NCBI GenBank assembly: GCA_002731375.1
Contig: PCBT01000054.1
Span: 61,804 to 125,803 of the forward strand
Source of the DNA: Rhodospirillaceae bacterium
Lineage (GTDB): Bacteria > Pseudomonadota > Alphaproteobacteria > GCA-2731375
Direction of reading: 5' to 3'
DNA: 64,000 bases
This document shows, piece after piece, positions 20,511-29,926 of the stretch. A program made the position numbers and the translations under genes. Position 1 is the first letter of the stretch; each line of letters opens with the position of its first letter. Below the pieces are notes generated by a model. It saw nothing but the letters and a program-made list of their open reading frames with translations. It was not told the origin of the DNA and did no database searches.

Positions 20511-21329
20511 ATGAGACAGAGCGGACCCCAAAGAAGGGGACGTGGCCGTCCCAGCGGTCGCAGGGGGTTTAACAACTCCCCAAATCGAAGCTATGACAGC
20601 AGCGGACCGGACATTAAGGTCCGGGGTACGGCGTCGGCGGTGTATGACAAATACATGGCGTTGGGCCGCGATGCGGTGTTGTCGGGCGATCGCGTCGCGG
20701 CGGAAAATTTCTTCCAGCACGCGGAGCATTATTACCGCCTGGTGCAGGCCAATAAACAGCAGCAGCAACAGGTTGGTGAAGGCGATCAGCAGCGCGACAA
20801 CCGGGGCCGGGGACAGCAGTCCCGCGGTGGCCGTGGCAACGATAATACGGCCACCGAGAGTGATGGCGGAAAAACCAACGGAGACGATGGCGCGGCGGAA
20901 GAAGAGGCAAAAGTTGTCGCCGCCACGGAAAGCCTGGACGACGATGGCGATACGAATACGGACGCCAATACGAGTTCTGGCGCGGAAGTAGTATCGACAC
21001 CTTTCGTAGGGGAAGCGCATTCCGGGGACGGCGAGGATCAACCTTCCGCACCCATGAACCCGGCGGAATTGGCGGCCATGTCGGAAAGCGGCCGCAAGGC
21101 GCGCGGCGCCAATGGCCGGGGCCGGCAAAGGAAAGACAATCAAGATAACGATGGCCCGGATGCCGCGCCTCGCCAGCGACCGCGCCGCCGCCCTGTACCG
21201 GCGCCTGAGGTCGCCGAATCCCCGGTATCCGAGGCAACCCCAGAAGCGGCCCCAGAAGCGATTGCCGCGGAGAGCGAAACGCCGGCTCCGGCTGGTGCCG
21301 TCGTCACTGAGGATGTCGAATCTAACTAA
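20511..21329 (+). CDS. DUF4167 domain protein, RNA-binding-like
   Basis: An alphaproteobacterial protein whose N-terminus is Arg/Gly/Ser/Asn-rich (QRRGRGRPSGRRGFNNS), then the conserved core PDIKVRGTASAVYDKYMALGRDAVLSGDRVAAENFFQHAEHYYRL, here split by me only for description (about residues 33-80). A long disordered tail follows: acidic first, then basic RQRPRRRPVPAPE, then Ala/Pro/Glu. The family function is unknown; the RGG-like start suggests nucleic acid binding (inference). Position between prmC and clpB is conserved in the class. Length 272. Confidence 0.85.
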   Translation: MRQSGPQRRGRGRPSGRRGFNNSPNRSYDSSGPDIKVRGTASAVYDKYMALGRDAVLSGDRVAAENFFQHAEHYYRLVQANKQQQQQVGEGDQQRDNRGRGQQSRGGRGNDNTATESDGGKTNGDDGAAEEEAKVVAATESLDDDGDTNTDANTSSGAEVVSTPFVGEAHSGDGEDQPSAPMNPAELAAMSESGRKARGANGRGRQRKDNQDNDGPDAAPRQRPRRRPVPAPEVAESPVSEATPEAAPEAIAAESETPAPAGAVVTEDVESN

Positions 21330-21341
21330 ACCACTTCCACT

Positions 21342-22115
21342 TTATTCTGCTGGTGTTACGGTGTTGCCAAGTTTGATGCTGCCGCCCTGGATGACTTCGA
21401 GATAGATGCCCATGTCCGCATGGCCGAACGCCTGTTGCAGTTGCAGCGGTATGTTGGCGTCACGGCTTGCGGTTTCCAGGTTCACATTGGTGGCGGCGCA
21501 GCGCTGGGTTCTGGAAAAAGCCCGAACCATGACCTCGTTACCGATCTTGATGTCCACGCCGCCGCCTTCCGCGCACCAATCGAACTCCTGCCAGGGCTGG
21601 CCGGTATCAAAATACAGATTGGCGCGAAAGCGCAACGGGTCCAGAGGGGTTTTCATCACTCGCTCCAACTCCCGCAGGCTGGAGATATTGATCAGCGAGA
21701 TGCAATGGCGCGGCATGTCGGAAAAGGTATGATTGCGCGCGCGCAACAATTTTGGACTGCCGCGCATTTCGTCGCCCATATAGGCCGCAAAAAACTGCTC
21801 GATCATCTGCCGTCCCACGGGCATATCAAGACGGCCGCGGGCCACCTGTTTGCCTTCCCGTTCGATGACCAACTCCTGGCTCTCGTCATGATAGCGGCAA
21901 CGCAGTGCGGCCAGGCGCTCATTCCGCGCCAGCATCAGGAATTTGCTCTTGGGCAGAAACTTCGGATTGACGGCATCGAACTGGGTCGAACCATGGGCCA
22001 AGGCAAAGGCCCGGTCTAACGGTATGGCCCGGCCCGGCGACAGTTCTGCCTTGGACATTGGCTCCGGGCTTAATCCCTTGACCGGATAACGGAAGATTTG
22101 GGCGATACGGCTCAT
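21342..22115 (-). CDS. MOSC domain-containing protein
   Basis: MOSC domains (molybdenum cofactor sulfurase C-terminal) bind sulfur carried by a conserved cysteine and act in molybdenum-cofactor or sulfide chemistry. The 257 residues begin MSRIAQIFRYPVKGLSPEP, the MOSC N-terminal beta-barrel signature. The conserved Cys is in FSRTQRCAATNVNLETA, and GHADMGIYLEVIQGG closes the domain. ATG 22115 is chosen because the upstream extension has no family similarity. It converges on the DUF4167 gene with a 12-bp gap and is divergent from clpB. Its partner enzyme is unknown; a molybdenum hydroxylase subunit is encoded elsewhere in the window. Confidence 0.85.
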   Translation of the reverse strand: MSRIAQIFRYPVKGLSPEPMSKAELSPGRAIPLDRAFALAHGSTQFDAVNPKFLPKSKFLMLARNERLAALRCRYHDESQELVIEREGKQVARGRLDMPVGRQMIEQFFAAYMGDEMRGSPKLLRARNHTFSDMPRHCISLINISSLRELERVMKTPLDPLRFRANLYFDTGQPWQEFDWCAEGGGVDIKIGNEVMVRAFSRTQRCAATNVNLETASRDANIPLQLQQAFGHADMGIYLEVIQGGSIKLGNTVTPAE

Positions 22116-22158
22116 AATTTTCTCAAATAAAAACTGTTGTTTTGCAACGTGATAGGGC

Positions 22159-22190
22159 CTTGTGTTGCGCGACGGCAACACCATATTCAG
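22159..22190 (+). promoter_or_regulatory. candidate heat-shock (sigma-32) promoter of clpB
   Basis: CTTG at 22159-22162 and CCATATTCAG at 22181-22190, 18 bases apart, resemble the sigma-32 consensus of Proteobacteria. A perfect 7-bp inverted repeat with a 6-base loop (GTGTTGC 22162-22168, GCAACAC 22175-22181) lies between the two boxes. clpB starts about 150 bases downstream. Seen by eye only. Confidence 0.4.
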
Positions 22191-22338
22191 AGTATGTTAT
22201 GGACTGCCGTGGTTGCTTCATAGAAGGACCGGGCATTGACTGCAAGGCGTTGATGGCAGGCTTGCCGATTGTATGTTCCCATATATGCGGGGTGTACGGA
22301 GAGGCTGCTCTGGGACGCGCTTGAAAGGAATGTAAAAA

Positions 22339-24939
22339 ATGGATTTCGAAAAGTATACCGAACGCAGCCGTGGCTTCGTGCAAGCGGCGCAAACTCTGGC
22401 CCAAAGATCCGGCCATCAGCAATTTACCCCGCAACATCTGCTCAAGGTTCTGCTTGATGACGAGGAAGGTATGGCTGCCTCGTTGATCGCGGCGGCGGGC
22501 GGTGATGTGAAGGCGGCGCGGACCGCCAATGAGGCCGTTCTGGACAAGATGCCCAAGGTCGAGGGAAGTGGTGCTGGACAATTGTACATGGCACCTGAAA
22601 TAGCCCGCCTGTTTGAAGCCGCCGAGCAAGTTGCCGATAAGGCCGGCGACAGTTTCGTTACCGCCGAACGGCTATTGTTGGCCTTGGCCCTGGCGACTTC
22701 CACACCAGCCGGCACGGCCTTGGAAAAGGCTGGCGTGACGCCACAAAATCTGAACACCGCCATCAATGAGCTGCGCAAAGGCCGTACAGCGGACAGCGCC
22801 ACGGCGGAAAACGCCTACGATGCCTTGAAGAAATATGCCCGTGATCTGACTGAAGCCGCGCGTGAGGGCGGGTTGGATCCGGTGATTGGCCGGGACGAGG
22901 AGATCCGCCGCACAGTGCAGGTGCTCTCACGGCGGACCAAGAACAATCCGGTGTTGATCGGTGAGCCGGGCGTGGGCAAGACGGCGATTGTCGAAGGCTT
23001 GGCAATCCGCATCATGAATGGCGACGTGCCCGAAAGCCTTCAGAACAAAAGCCTGCTGGTGCTTGATCTCGGCGCCCTGATCGCAGGTGCCAAGTTTCGC
23101 GGCGAGTTCGAGGAGCGCCTGAAAGCTGTCCTGGCGGATGTCGAGGCAGCGGAAGGCGAAATCGTCCTGTTCATTGACGAATTGCATACCCTGGTCGGCG
23201 CCGGTGCGGCGGAAGGCTCCATGGATGCCTCCAACCTGTTGAAGCCGGCCCTGTCGCGGGGAGAGTTGCACTGTGTTGGTGCCACCACGTTGGACGAATA
23301 CCGCAAGCATATTGAAAAAAATGCCGCCCTAGCCCGGCGGTTCCAACCCGTCATGGTGTTGGAACCAACGGTGGAGGACACTATTTCCATCCTGCGCGGC
23401 CTGAACGAGAAGTATGAATTGCATCACGGCGTTCGCATCTCGGACGGTGCCCTGGTGGCCGCGGCGACCCTGTCGAACCGCTATATCACAGACCGTTTCC
23501 TGCCGGACAAGGCCATTGATCTGATGGATGAAGCGGCCAGCCGCATTCGCATAGAGATGGATTCCAAGCCCGAGGAAATCGACGAACTCGACCGGCGCAT
23601 TATCCAGATGAAGATCGAACGCGAAGCCTTGAAGAAGGAGGATGATGATGCCTCCCGCGACCGGCTGGAGACGCTAGAGGGCGAGTTGGCGAATCAGGAA
23701 GAGCGTTCGACCGCCCTGACCGCCGCTTGGCAGGGTGAAAAGGATAAACTGGGCGAGGCGCAGGAGTTGAAGGAACAGCTCGACCATGCCCGCCTGGAGG
23801 CCGATACGGCACAACGCCAGGGCGATCTTGGCAAGGCGTCGGAGCTGACTTATGGCGTCATTCCGGACTTGGTCAAGCGTATTGAAGAGGCCGAGTCCGA
23901 CGGCAGCAATGGCAATTCAGCAATGCTGCGCGAGGTCGTGGGCGAAGAAGACATCGCCGCCGTCGTGGCCCGCTGGACAGGTATCCCGGTGGAGAAAATG
24001 CTGGCCGGCGAACGGGACAAATTGCTGGCGATGGAACGGCGTCTTGGCGGCCGCGTGATCGGTCAGGAGGAGGCGCTGTCCGCTGTCTCCAACGCCGTGC
24101 GCCGGGCCCGCGCCGGGCTGCAGGATCCATCCCGCCCCATCGGTTCCTTCTTGTTCCTGGGCCCCACTGGCGTAGGCAAGACTGAATTGTGCAAGGCCCT
24201 GGCGGAATTCCTGTTCGATGATGAAGTCGCCATGACCCGCATTGACATGTCGGAATATATGGAGAAGCACGCCGTGGCCCGCTTGATTGGCGCACCGCCC
24301 GGATACGTCGGCTATGATGAAGGCGGTGCCCTGACCGAGGCGGTGCGGCGGAGGCCCTATCAGGTGGTGTTGTTCGACGAGGTGGAAAAAGCCCACGCCG
24401 ATGTATTCAACGTGCTGCTGCAGGTGCTGGACGATGGCCGCATGACCGACGGTCAGGGCCGCACCGTCGATTTCACCAACACCATCATCGTTCTGACCTC
24501 CAACCTGGGCGCAGAGCATCTTGCCGCCTTGGGCGATGGCGAGGGTTCCGAGGCTGCCCGTGGCGATGTCATGGCCATGGTGCAGCATCATTTTCGGCCG
24601 GAATTCCTCAATCGCCTGGACGAGATCATTTTGTTCCACCGTCTGGCCCGCGAACACATGGGCGGTATCGTGGATATCCAGCTGCGTCATTTGGCCAGCC
24701 TGTTGGCCGACCGGCAGCTTGAGCTGTCCCTGGATACAGCGGCACGTGATTGGCTGTCCAAGGCCGGCTATGACCCGGTCTATGGTGCCCGTCCCTTGAA
24801 ACGGGCGATCCAGCGGCAGCTGCAAAATCCACTAGCCAATCTGATCCTGGAAGGTGCCATCGGCGACGGCGAGACCCTCAACGTTTCCGCCACCACGGAC
24901 GGTCTGACCATCAACGACCGCCTGATCGAAGCGGCGTAA
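22339..24939 (+). CDS. clpB: ATP-dependent chaperone ClpB
   Basis: Hexameric AAA+ disaggregase that works with DnaK to rescue aggregated proteins after heat stress. The 866 residues carry the double Clp N-domain (1-150), NBD1 with Walker [14 protein letters not shown] and Walker [14 protein letters not shown], the coiled-coil middle domain (about 405-525), and NBD2 with Walker [15 protein letters not shown]. The middle domain distinguishes it from ClpA. ATG 22339 follows AAAGGAAT. A strong terminator lies just downstream. Confidence 0.97.
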   Translation: MDFEKYTERSRGFVQAAQTLAQRSGHQQFTPQHLLKVLLDDEEGMAASLIAAAGGDVKAARTANEAVLDKMPKVEGSGAGQLYMAPEIARLFEAAEQVADKAGDSFVTAERLLLALALATSTPAGTALEKAGVTPQNLNTAINELRKGRTADSATAENAYDALKKYARDLTEAAREGGLDPVIGRDEEIRRTVQVLSRRTKNNPVLIGEPGVGKTAIVEGLAIRIMNGDVPESLQNKSLLVLDLGALIAGAKFRGEFEERLKAVLADVEAAEGEIVLFIDELHTLVGAGAAEGSMDASNLLKPALSRGELHCVGATTLDEYRKHIEKNAALARRFQPVMVLEPTVEDTISILRGLNEKYELHHGVRISDGALVAAATLSNRYITDRFLPDKAIDLMDEAASRIRIEMDSKPEEIDELDRRIIQMKIEREALKKEDDDASRDRLETLEGELANQEERSTALTAAWQGEKDKLGEAQELKEQLDHARLEADTAQRQGDLGKASELTYGVIPDLVKRIEEAESDGSNGNSAMLREVVGEEDIAAVVARWTGIPVEKMLAGERDKLLAMERRLGGRVIGQEEALSAVSNAVRRARAGLQDPSRPIGSFLFLGPTGVGKTELCKALAEFLFDDEVAMTRIDMSEYMEKHAVARLIGAPPGYVGYDEGGALTEAVRRRPYQVVLFDEVEKAHADVFNVLLQVLDDGRMTDGQGRTVDFTNTIIVLTSNLGAEHLAALGDGEGSEAARGDVMAMVQHHFRPEFLNRLDEIILFHRLAREHMGGIVDIQLRHLASLLADRQLELSLDTAARDWLSKAGYDPVYGARPLKRAIQRQLQNPLANLILEGAIGDGETLNVSATTDGLTINDRLIEAA

Positions 24940-24957
24940 GGGGTATTCGAATGACTG

Positions 24958-24992
24958 CCAAGCCCGGCTATGTCCGGGCTTGGTGTCGTTTT
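24958..24992 (+). terminator. intrinsic terminator after clpB
   Basis: Perfect 10-bp stem (CCAAGCCCGG, 24958-24967; CCGGGCTTGG, 24974-24983) with a 6-base loop, followed by a T-rich tract (TGTCGTTTT). It lies between the convergent clpB and MFS gene ends and could serve both. Confidence 0.85.
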
Positions 24993-24995
24993 GAA

Positions 24996-26276
24996 CTATT
25001 TATCCCGCGGCGTCGATAGATGCGCGGCGGTGATTGTCATCAGCGACAGGATGGCGAAGGCGGCGGATAACAGGAAGACCATTCCCGGCATGTCGCCGTC
25101 CAGCAGCCAGCCGAACAGTACCGCCACGGCGCTGATGCCTACGGAGTAGCCGACAAAAACGAAGCCGAACACCTTGCCCGTATCGCCCGGAGGGATCAGC
25201 GCCCGCACCATCAGGTCGCGGGGCGGCAGGACAGCGCCCAGGCCGATACCGCTAAATACCATGATGGCCACCAAGACAGCGCCGCCTGGCGCCACCAGCG
25301 CCGGCAGCACGCTCGCTGCTGCCGCCAAAAGCATGGCGCCGGCGGCGGTCACATGATGGCGCGGGTAGCGGTCGGCAATGATGCCGGCCAGCAAAATGCC
25401 GCCCACCACGCCAAACAGATGTCCGGTCAGGGCGGCGCTGGCCAGATCAACGCTCAGGCCATGCAGGTTCATCAAGGCGCTAACCGTGAATGCCAACAAC
25501 CCGCCGCTGGCCATGCCGTAGAGAATATTGAAACAGAGAAACAAAAGCACCGGCGCCGTCAGCAATAAACGCAGCCCTGATGGTGCCTGCCCGGGTTGCG
25601 TCCGTGGCGCGCCATCCCTGGGTGCCCGACCGTCCGCCTGGGTTTCACCGCCCAGGACATCATGGCGCCATGCCATCGCCGCCAGAACGGCTAGCCCGGT
25701 CAGGCCAGAGACAATCAGCGCCGTGCGCCAATTAGTCAGGCTAGCCAGCGCCAAAATGGCAACCGGGACGCAGGCGCCGCCCAAGAAACCTGAAAATGTA
25801 TGCACCGAATAGGCACGGCCCAACCGCTTGTTATTGATGGAGACCGATAGAATGGCGTAATCAGCGGGATGGAAGACACTGTTGCCCAGACCCGCCAGTA
25901 CGGCCAGAACCAGCAACATCCAATAATGGCTAACAAAACCCATCAACAAAATGGCGGTGGCGATCAGGCCTAGGCCCGAGAACAGCACCCGGCGCGGGCC
26001 CAGGCGGTCAACCAGGAAACCCACTGGTGCCTGTACGATGCCGCCCAGCAATGCATAGGCGGTCATGGCCAGGCCAAGCTCCATGTAGCTGATGCCAAAT
26101 TCCGCTTTCAGCAAAGGGAACAACGGCGGCAAGGCCAGGCCATAGAAATGACTAAGATAATGGCCGGCGCTGATCAGGCCTAAGGTCCAGCGTTCCCGAA
26201 CCGGCCAGGCGCGTTCCGGTGCCTCGTTGCCGGGGCCTTCAAGCGATACGTTGGTGGTTTCGCTCCTATCCGACAT
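24996..26276 (-). CDS. MFS transporter, fosmidomycin-resistance (Fsr)-like
   Basis: A 12-helix major facilitator transporter of 426 residues. The segment SAGHYLSHFYGLALPPLFPLL and then EFGISYMELGLAMTAYALLGG matches the Fsr-like branch. The MFS motif A variant appears as GFLVDRLGPRRVL, and the family marker LGNSVFHPADYAILS follows. Substrate is unknown. It starts 15 bp after the carboxylase subunit gene ends, so it is the last gene of the acyl-CoA dehydrogenase/carboxylase operon. It may move the acid that the operon degrades (inference). Confidence 0.82.
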   Translation of the reverse strand: MSDRSETTNVSLEGPGNEAPERAWPVRERWTLGLISAGHYLSHFYGLALPPLFPLLKAEFGISYMELGLAMTAYALLGGIVQAPVGFLVDRLGPRRVLFSGLGLIATAILLMGFVSHYWMLLVLAVLAGLGNSVFHPADYAILSVSINNKRLGRAYSVHTFSGFLGGACVPVAILALASLTNWRTALIVSGLTGLAVLAAMAWRHDVLGGETQADGRAPRDGAPRTQPGQAPSGLRLLLTAPVLLFLCFNILYGMASGGLLAFTVSALMNLHGLSVDLASAALTGHLFGVVGGILLAGIIADRYPRHHVTAAGAMLLAAAASVLPALVAPGGAVLVAIMVFSGIGLGAVLPPRDLMVRALIPPGDTGKVFGFVFVGYSVGISAVAVLFGWLLDGDMPGMVFLLSAAFAILSLMTITAAHLSTPRDK

Positions 26277-26291
26277 ACGGCCTCGTCTTGC

Positions 26292-28289
26292 TCAGGGCGC
26301 CAGATCCAATTCCACGATAACGGCGCCGCGTTCCACGTTGCCGCCGACCTGGCAATGGATGGCCGTTACGGCGCCGTTGCCTGGCGCGGTGACTCGGATT
26401 TCCATTTTCATGCTTTCCAGCACCACCAGCACCTCACCTTTGTCGACCGTATCGCCGACCTTTGCCTGTACCGCCAGTACCTGGCCCATTAGGGGTGCTT
26501 CGACACTGCCGCCAAACGCGGCGGAGGCCGCCTGCCGGGCACTGTCCAGATAGGGCATAAGCCGCGCGGTAAAATTTCCGCCGCCATCATCCAGGGTAAT
26601 CCAGTCTTTCCCCTGCCAGGCCCTAACCGTACGGCTGCGGCCGTCCGTCGTGACCATGAATGCTGCATCATCCAGCGCCTCGACCCGCATGCGGCAGCCC
26701 TCGCCGCCAACACCGATCAACAGTGCGCCATCTCCGTCGCGGGGGCCGAAACTAATATCGAAAACATCGTCACCGATCCGTGCTCGCAGGATCGGCGCCA
26801 CCGTCATGGCCGCCGTGCCGTCGCTCAGTCGCCAGCCGGTTTGCCAGCCATCGCCTTGCCAGATATCCGCGCCGCCGTGCCGCCGCGTTTGGCCCAGCCA
26901 AATGGCTGCCGCCGTGGCGATGCGGACGCCCTTTGGGGTAGCCTCGGCCACCAATTCATCCAGCCGCCGGTCAATCAGGCCGGTATCGCCGGCGCCTATT
27001 TGTATCTCCGCGCAGCGCAACAAGACGCGGAGAAAGGTACTGTTGTCGCCCACGCCGGAGATGGAAAACTGATCCAACCCGGTGACGAGCTTGGTTAGCG
27101 CCGTTGCCCTGTCTTTGCCATGGGCGATCAACTTCGCGACCATTGGATCATAGTATGGCGTGATGGCCATGCCGGCGGCGATACCCGTGTCAATACGCAA
27201 TCCGTCATGGGGCAGGGAGAGTTGGTCTATATTGCCGGTCGAGGGCATGAAGTTTTGCGCCGGATCCTCGGCATAGATACGCGCTTCGATGGCGTGGCCC
27301 GAGGCTGTGATGTCATCCTGTGCCAGCGCGATGCCGTGCCCCGCCGTGGCCAGGATCTGCAATTCAATCAGGTCTAGGCCGGTGATCATTTCGGTCACCG
27401 GATGCTCCACCTGCAAGCGGGGATTAACCTCAAGGAAAAAGGCGCGCTCGTCCTTGACGATAAACTCGACCGTGCCCAGGCCCAGATAATCGACCGCGCG
27501 GCCCAGGGCCACGGCACTGTCCAGCAACTGCGCGCGCAAGGCAGGGGGCAGATTAAGGGCCGGTGCCTCCTCGATCACCTTTTGATGGCGGCGTTGTAGG
27601 GAGCATTCCCGCTCTAGCAGATGTAGAACCTTGCCCTGGCCGTCGCCCAGGATCTGTACCTCTACATGACGGGCATCGGGCAGAAATTCTTCGACCAGCA
27701 GGCGCCCATCGGCGAACGAATTTCGGCCTTCCCGCATGGCGGCTTCGATATCCGCCGCCGCCGCGTCTATATTCGTGACCACGCGCATGCCTTTGCCGCC
27801 GCCGCCACCCACGGCCTTCAAAAGCACGGGCAGGGTCATGCCCCGCAGCTCCGCCAGAATAGCGTCTGGATCTTCGCTGGCCTCCCCGCTGCCCGGCACA
27901 ACCGCCACGCCCGCGGCCACGGCGGCGGCCTTGGCGGCGGCCTTGTCCCCAAATTGGCGCAGAACTGCCGGCGTTGGGCCGATGAAGCTGATGCCGGCGG
28001 CGGTAACGGCTTCGGCAAAGACCGGATTCTCAGACAGAAAGCCATAGCCCGGATGGACGGCATCGGCGCCGGCGTCCATGGCGGCAGCGATCACGGCCTC
28101 GATATTCAAATAGCTTTCGGACGCTGGTGCGGCCCCAATATGGATGGACTCGCCGACCTCGCGCACGTGCAGGGCGCCCTGGTCCGCGTCCGAATGCACG
28201 GTGGCAGCGTTGATGCCTAGGCGTTGGCAGGTGCGCGCGATGCGGCAGGCGATTTCGCCGCGATTGGCGATCAGGATTTTCTTGAACAT
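26292..28289 (-). CDS. acyl-CoA carboxylase biotin carboxylase/BCCP subunit
   Basis: Biotin-dependent carboxylase alpha subunit of 665 residues, like the methylcrotonyl-CoA carboxylase alpha chain. Biotin carboxylase domain: MFKKILIANRGEIACRI at the start, AVHPGYGFLSEN, KAVGGGGGKGMR (ATP-grasp loop), RECSLQRRHQK and EVNPRLQVEHPVTE. The BCCP domain is at the C-terminus, with the biotinylated Lys at about residue 628 in VLESMKMEI. ATG 28289 is preferred over TTG 28298. The CT subunit is the gene before it and an acyl-CoA dehydrogenase precedes that. The substrate could be methylcrotonyl-, geranyl- or another acyl-CoA. Confidence 0.9.
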   Translation of the reverse strand: MFKKILIANRGEIACRIARTCQRLGINAATVHSDADQGALHVREVGESIHIGAAPASESYLNIEAVIAAAMDAGADAVHPGYGFLSENPVFAEAVTAAGISFIGPTPAVLRQFGDKAAAKAAAVAAGVAVVPGSGEASEDPDAILAELRGMTLPVLLKAVGGGGGKGMRVVTNIDAAAADIEAAMREGRNSFADGRLLVEEFLPDARHVEVQILGDGQGKVLHLLERECSLQRRHQKVIEEAPALNLPPALRAQLLDSAVALGRAVDYLGLGTVEFIVKDERAFFLEVNPRLQVEHPVTEMITGLDLIELQILATAGHGIALAQDDITASGHAIEARIYAEDPAQNFMPSTGNIDQLSLPHDGLRIDTGIAAGMAITPYYDPMVAKLIAHGKDRATALTKLVTGLDQFSISGVGDNSTFLRVLLRCAEIQIGAGDTGLIDRRLDELVAEATPKGVRIATAAAIWLGQTRRHGGADIWQGDGWQTGWRLSDGTAAMTVAPILRARIGDDVFDISFGPRDGDGALLIGVGGEGCRMRVEALDDAAFMVTTDGRSRTVRAWQGKDWITLDDGGGNFTARLMPYLDSARQAASAAFGGSVEAPLMGQVLAVQAKVGDTVDKGEVLVVLESMKMEIRVTAPGNGAVTAIHCQVGGNVERGAVIVELDLAP

Positions 28290-28307
28290 GTTATGCAAAC
28301 CGCCTCA

Positions 28308-29897
28308 TTACATCCGGAATACGCCGAAATTGGTTTCCGCGATCGGTGTGCGCGCGGCTACATCTAGCAATAGACCCAGGGCGTGCCGAGTTTCGGTTGG
28401 GTCTAAGACGCCGTCGACCCATAGATTGGCGGCGAAGTTGTAGGCATCGGCGAAGCGTTCGTATTCCGCCCGCAAGGGCGCCTTGAACTCCTCTTCCTCC
28501 CGCTCACTCCAATCCACGCCATTGGCTTCGAAGTTCTTGCGTTTGACCATGGCCAGGGTATTGGCCGCCTGTTCTGGGCCCATGATGGCGATGCGGCTGT
28601 GTGGCCACATGAACAGGGCACGTGGCTTAAACTGCCGGCTGCACATGGCCAGATAGCCGGCGCCATAGGCACCACCGGTGACAACGGTGTACTTCGGCAC
28701 TGCAGCCGAACTCATGGCGGTGACGAATTTCGCACCCGCCTTGGCGATGCCGCCGACCTCCGCCTCGCGCCCGACCATGAAGCCGGCCACATCCGAGAGG
28801 AATAACAGCGGAATATCCCGCTTGGTGCAGATATCGATGAACTGCGTGCCCTTCAATGCGGCCTCGGTGAAGAAGACGCCCTGGTTGGCCAGAATGCCGA
28901 TCTGAAAACCATGAATGCGGGCAAAACCGCAGACCAGAGTATCGCCGTAAAGCGGTTTGAATTCCTGAAACTCGCTGCCATCGACCATGCGCAGCAGAAT
29001 TTCCCGGTTGTCGGTGGGAATACGCGCATCCCGGCTGATCAGGCCGTAAATCTCGTTTGGGTCCAGGCGCGGCGGTTTGGACGGCTTGGGCGTCCAACGC
29101 ATGGGCGCAGCCTCGCCCAACTCCGCCATGATATCCCGGGTAATGGCCAAAGCATGCTCGTCGTTCTCGGCGATATAATCGGTGACGCCGGAGACGGAAG
29201 AATGCATCTGCGCCCCGCCCAGGGATTCACGGTCGATATCCTCGCCCGTCGCCGCCTTGGTTAGTTCAGGGCCGCCCAGATACATGAAGCCCTGGCCGCG
29301 CACGATCACCACTTCATCGCACAACGATGGGATATAGGCACCGCCGGCGGTGCATGGTCCCAGAACCACGGCGATTTGGGCAATACCCTCAGCGGACATG
29401 CCAACCTGGTTGTAAAAGATCGAGCCGAAATGCTGTTCGTCGGGATGAATATTTTCCTGATCCGGCAGGAAGGCGCCGCCGGAATCGACCAGGGTGATGC
29501 AGGGCAGGCGGTTTTCCCAGGCAATCCGTTGGGCCCGGGTATGCTTGCGCACGGTGGCGCCGAAATAGGTGCCGCCCTTGACGGTGGAATCGTTGGCGAT
29601 GATCATGCAGTGCCGGCCCTGCACCTGGCCGATGCCGGTGATCATGCTGCCGCCCGGCGGCACGCCGTCATAAAAGCCGTCCGCCACCAGCTCGGCCAGC
29701 TCTAGAAACGGCGAACCTGGGTCCAGCAAGGCATCGACCCGGGCCCGTGGCAGCATGCGCCCACGCTTGATATGGCGTTCCCGGCTGGCTTCGGAACCGC
29801 CGATGCGAGAACGTTGCCGCCGCCCGTGCAGATCGGCGATCCGCTCCAGATAGGCGTCCTTGTTGAGGTCGAATTCTTCGGGCGACAAGGCGTCCAT
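28308..29897 (-). CDS. acyl-CoA carboxylase carboxyltransferase subunit (MCC-beta-like)
   Basis: Carboxyltransferase that transfers CO2 from carboxybiotin to an acyl-CoA. The 529 residues show the paired crotonase-like halves: the N-half has KGGTYFGATVRKH and CITLVDSGGAFLPDQE, and the C-half has GILANQGVFFTEAALKGTQF, PLLFLSDVAGFMVG and GGAYGAGYLAMCSR. Size and the MVG-EAE segment fit methylcrotonoyl-CoA carboxylase beta rather than propionyl-CoA carboxylase. No enoyl-CoA hydratase or HMG-CoA lyase is adjacent, so a leucine pathway is likely but not proven. Spacing to the alpha subunit gene is 18 bp. Confidence 0.9.
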   Translation of the reverse strand: MDALSPEEFDLNKDAYLERIADLHGRRQRSRIGGSEASRERHIKRGRMLPRARVDALLDPGSPFLELAELVADGFYDGVPPGGSMITGIGQVQGRHCMIIANDSTVKGGTYFGATVRKHTRAQRIAWENRLPCITLVDSGGAFLPDQENIHPDEQHFGSIFYNQVGMSAEGIAQIAVVLGPCTAGGAYIPSLCDEVVIVRGQGFMYLGGPELTKAATGEDIDRESLGGAQMHSSVSGVTDYIAENDEHALAITRDIMAELGEAAPMRWTPKPSKPPRLDPNEIYGLISRDARIPTDNREILLRMVDGSEFQEFKPLYGDTLVCGFARIHGFQIGILANQGVFFTEAALKGTQFIDICTKRDIPLLFLSDVAGFMVGREAEVGGIAKAGAKFVTAMSSAAVPKYTVVTGGAYGAGYLAMCSRQFKPRALFMWPHSRIAIMGPEQAANTLAMVKRKNFEANGVDWSEREEEEFKAPLRAEYERFADAYNFAANLWVDGVLDPTETRHALGLLLDVAARTPIAETNFGVFRM

Positions 29898-29926
29898 GGA
29901 TGTATTTCCGTCTATGTGAATGACAA

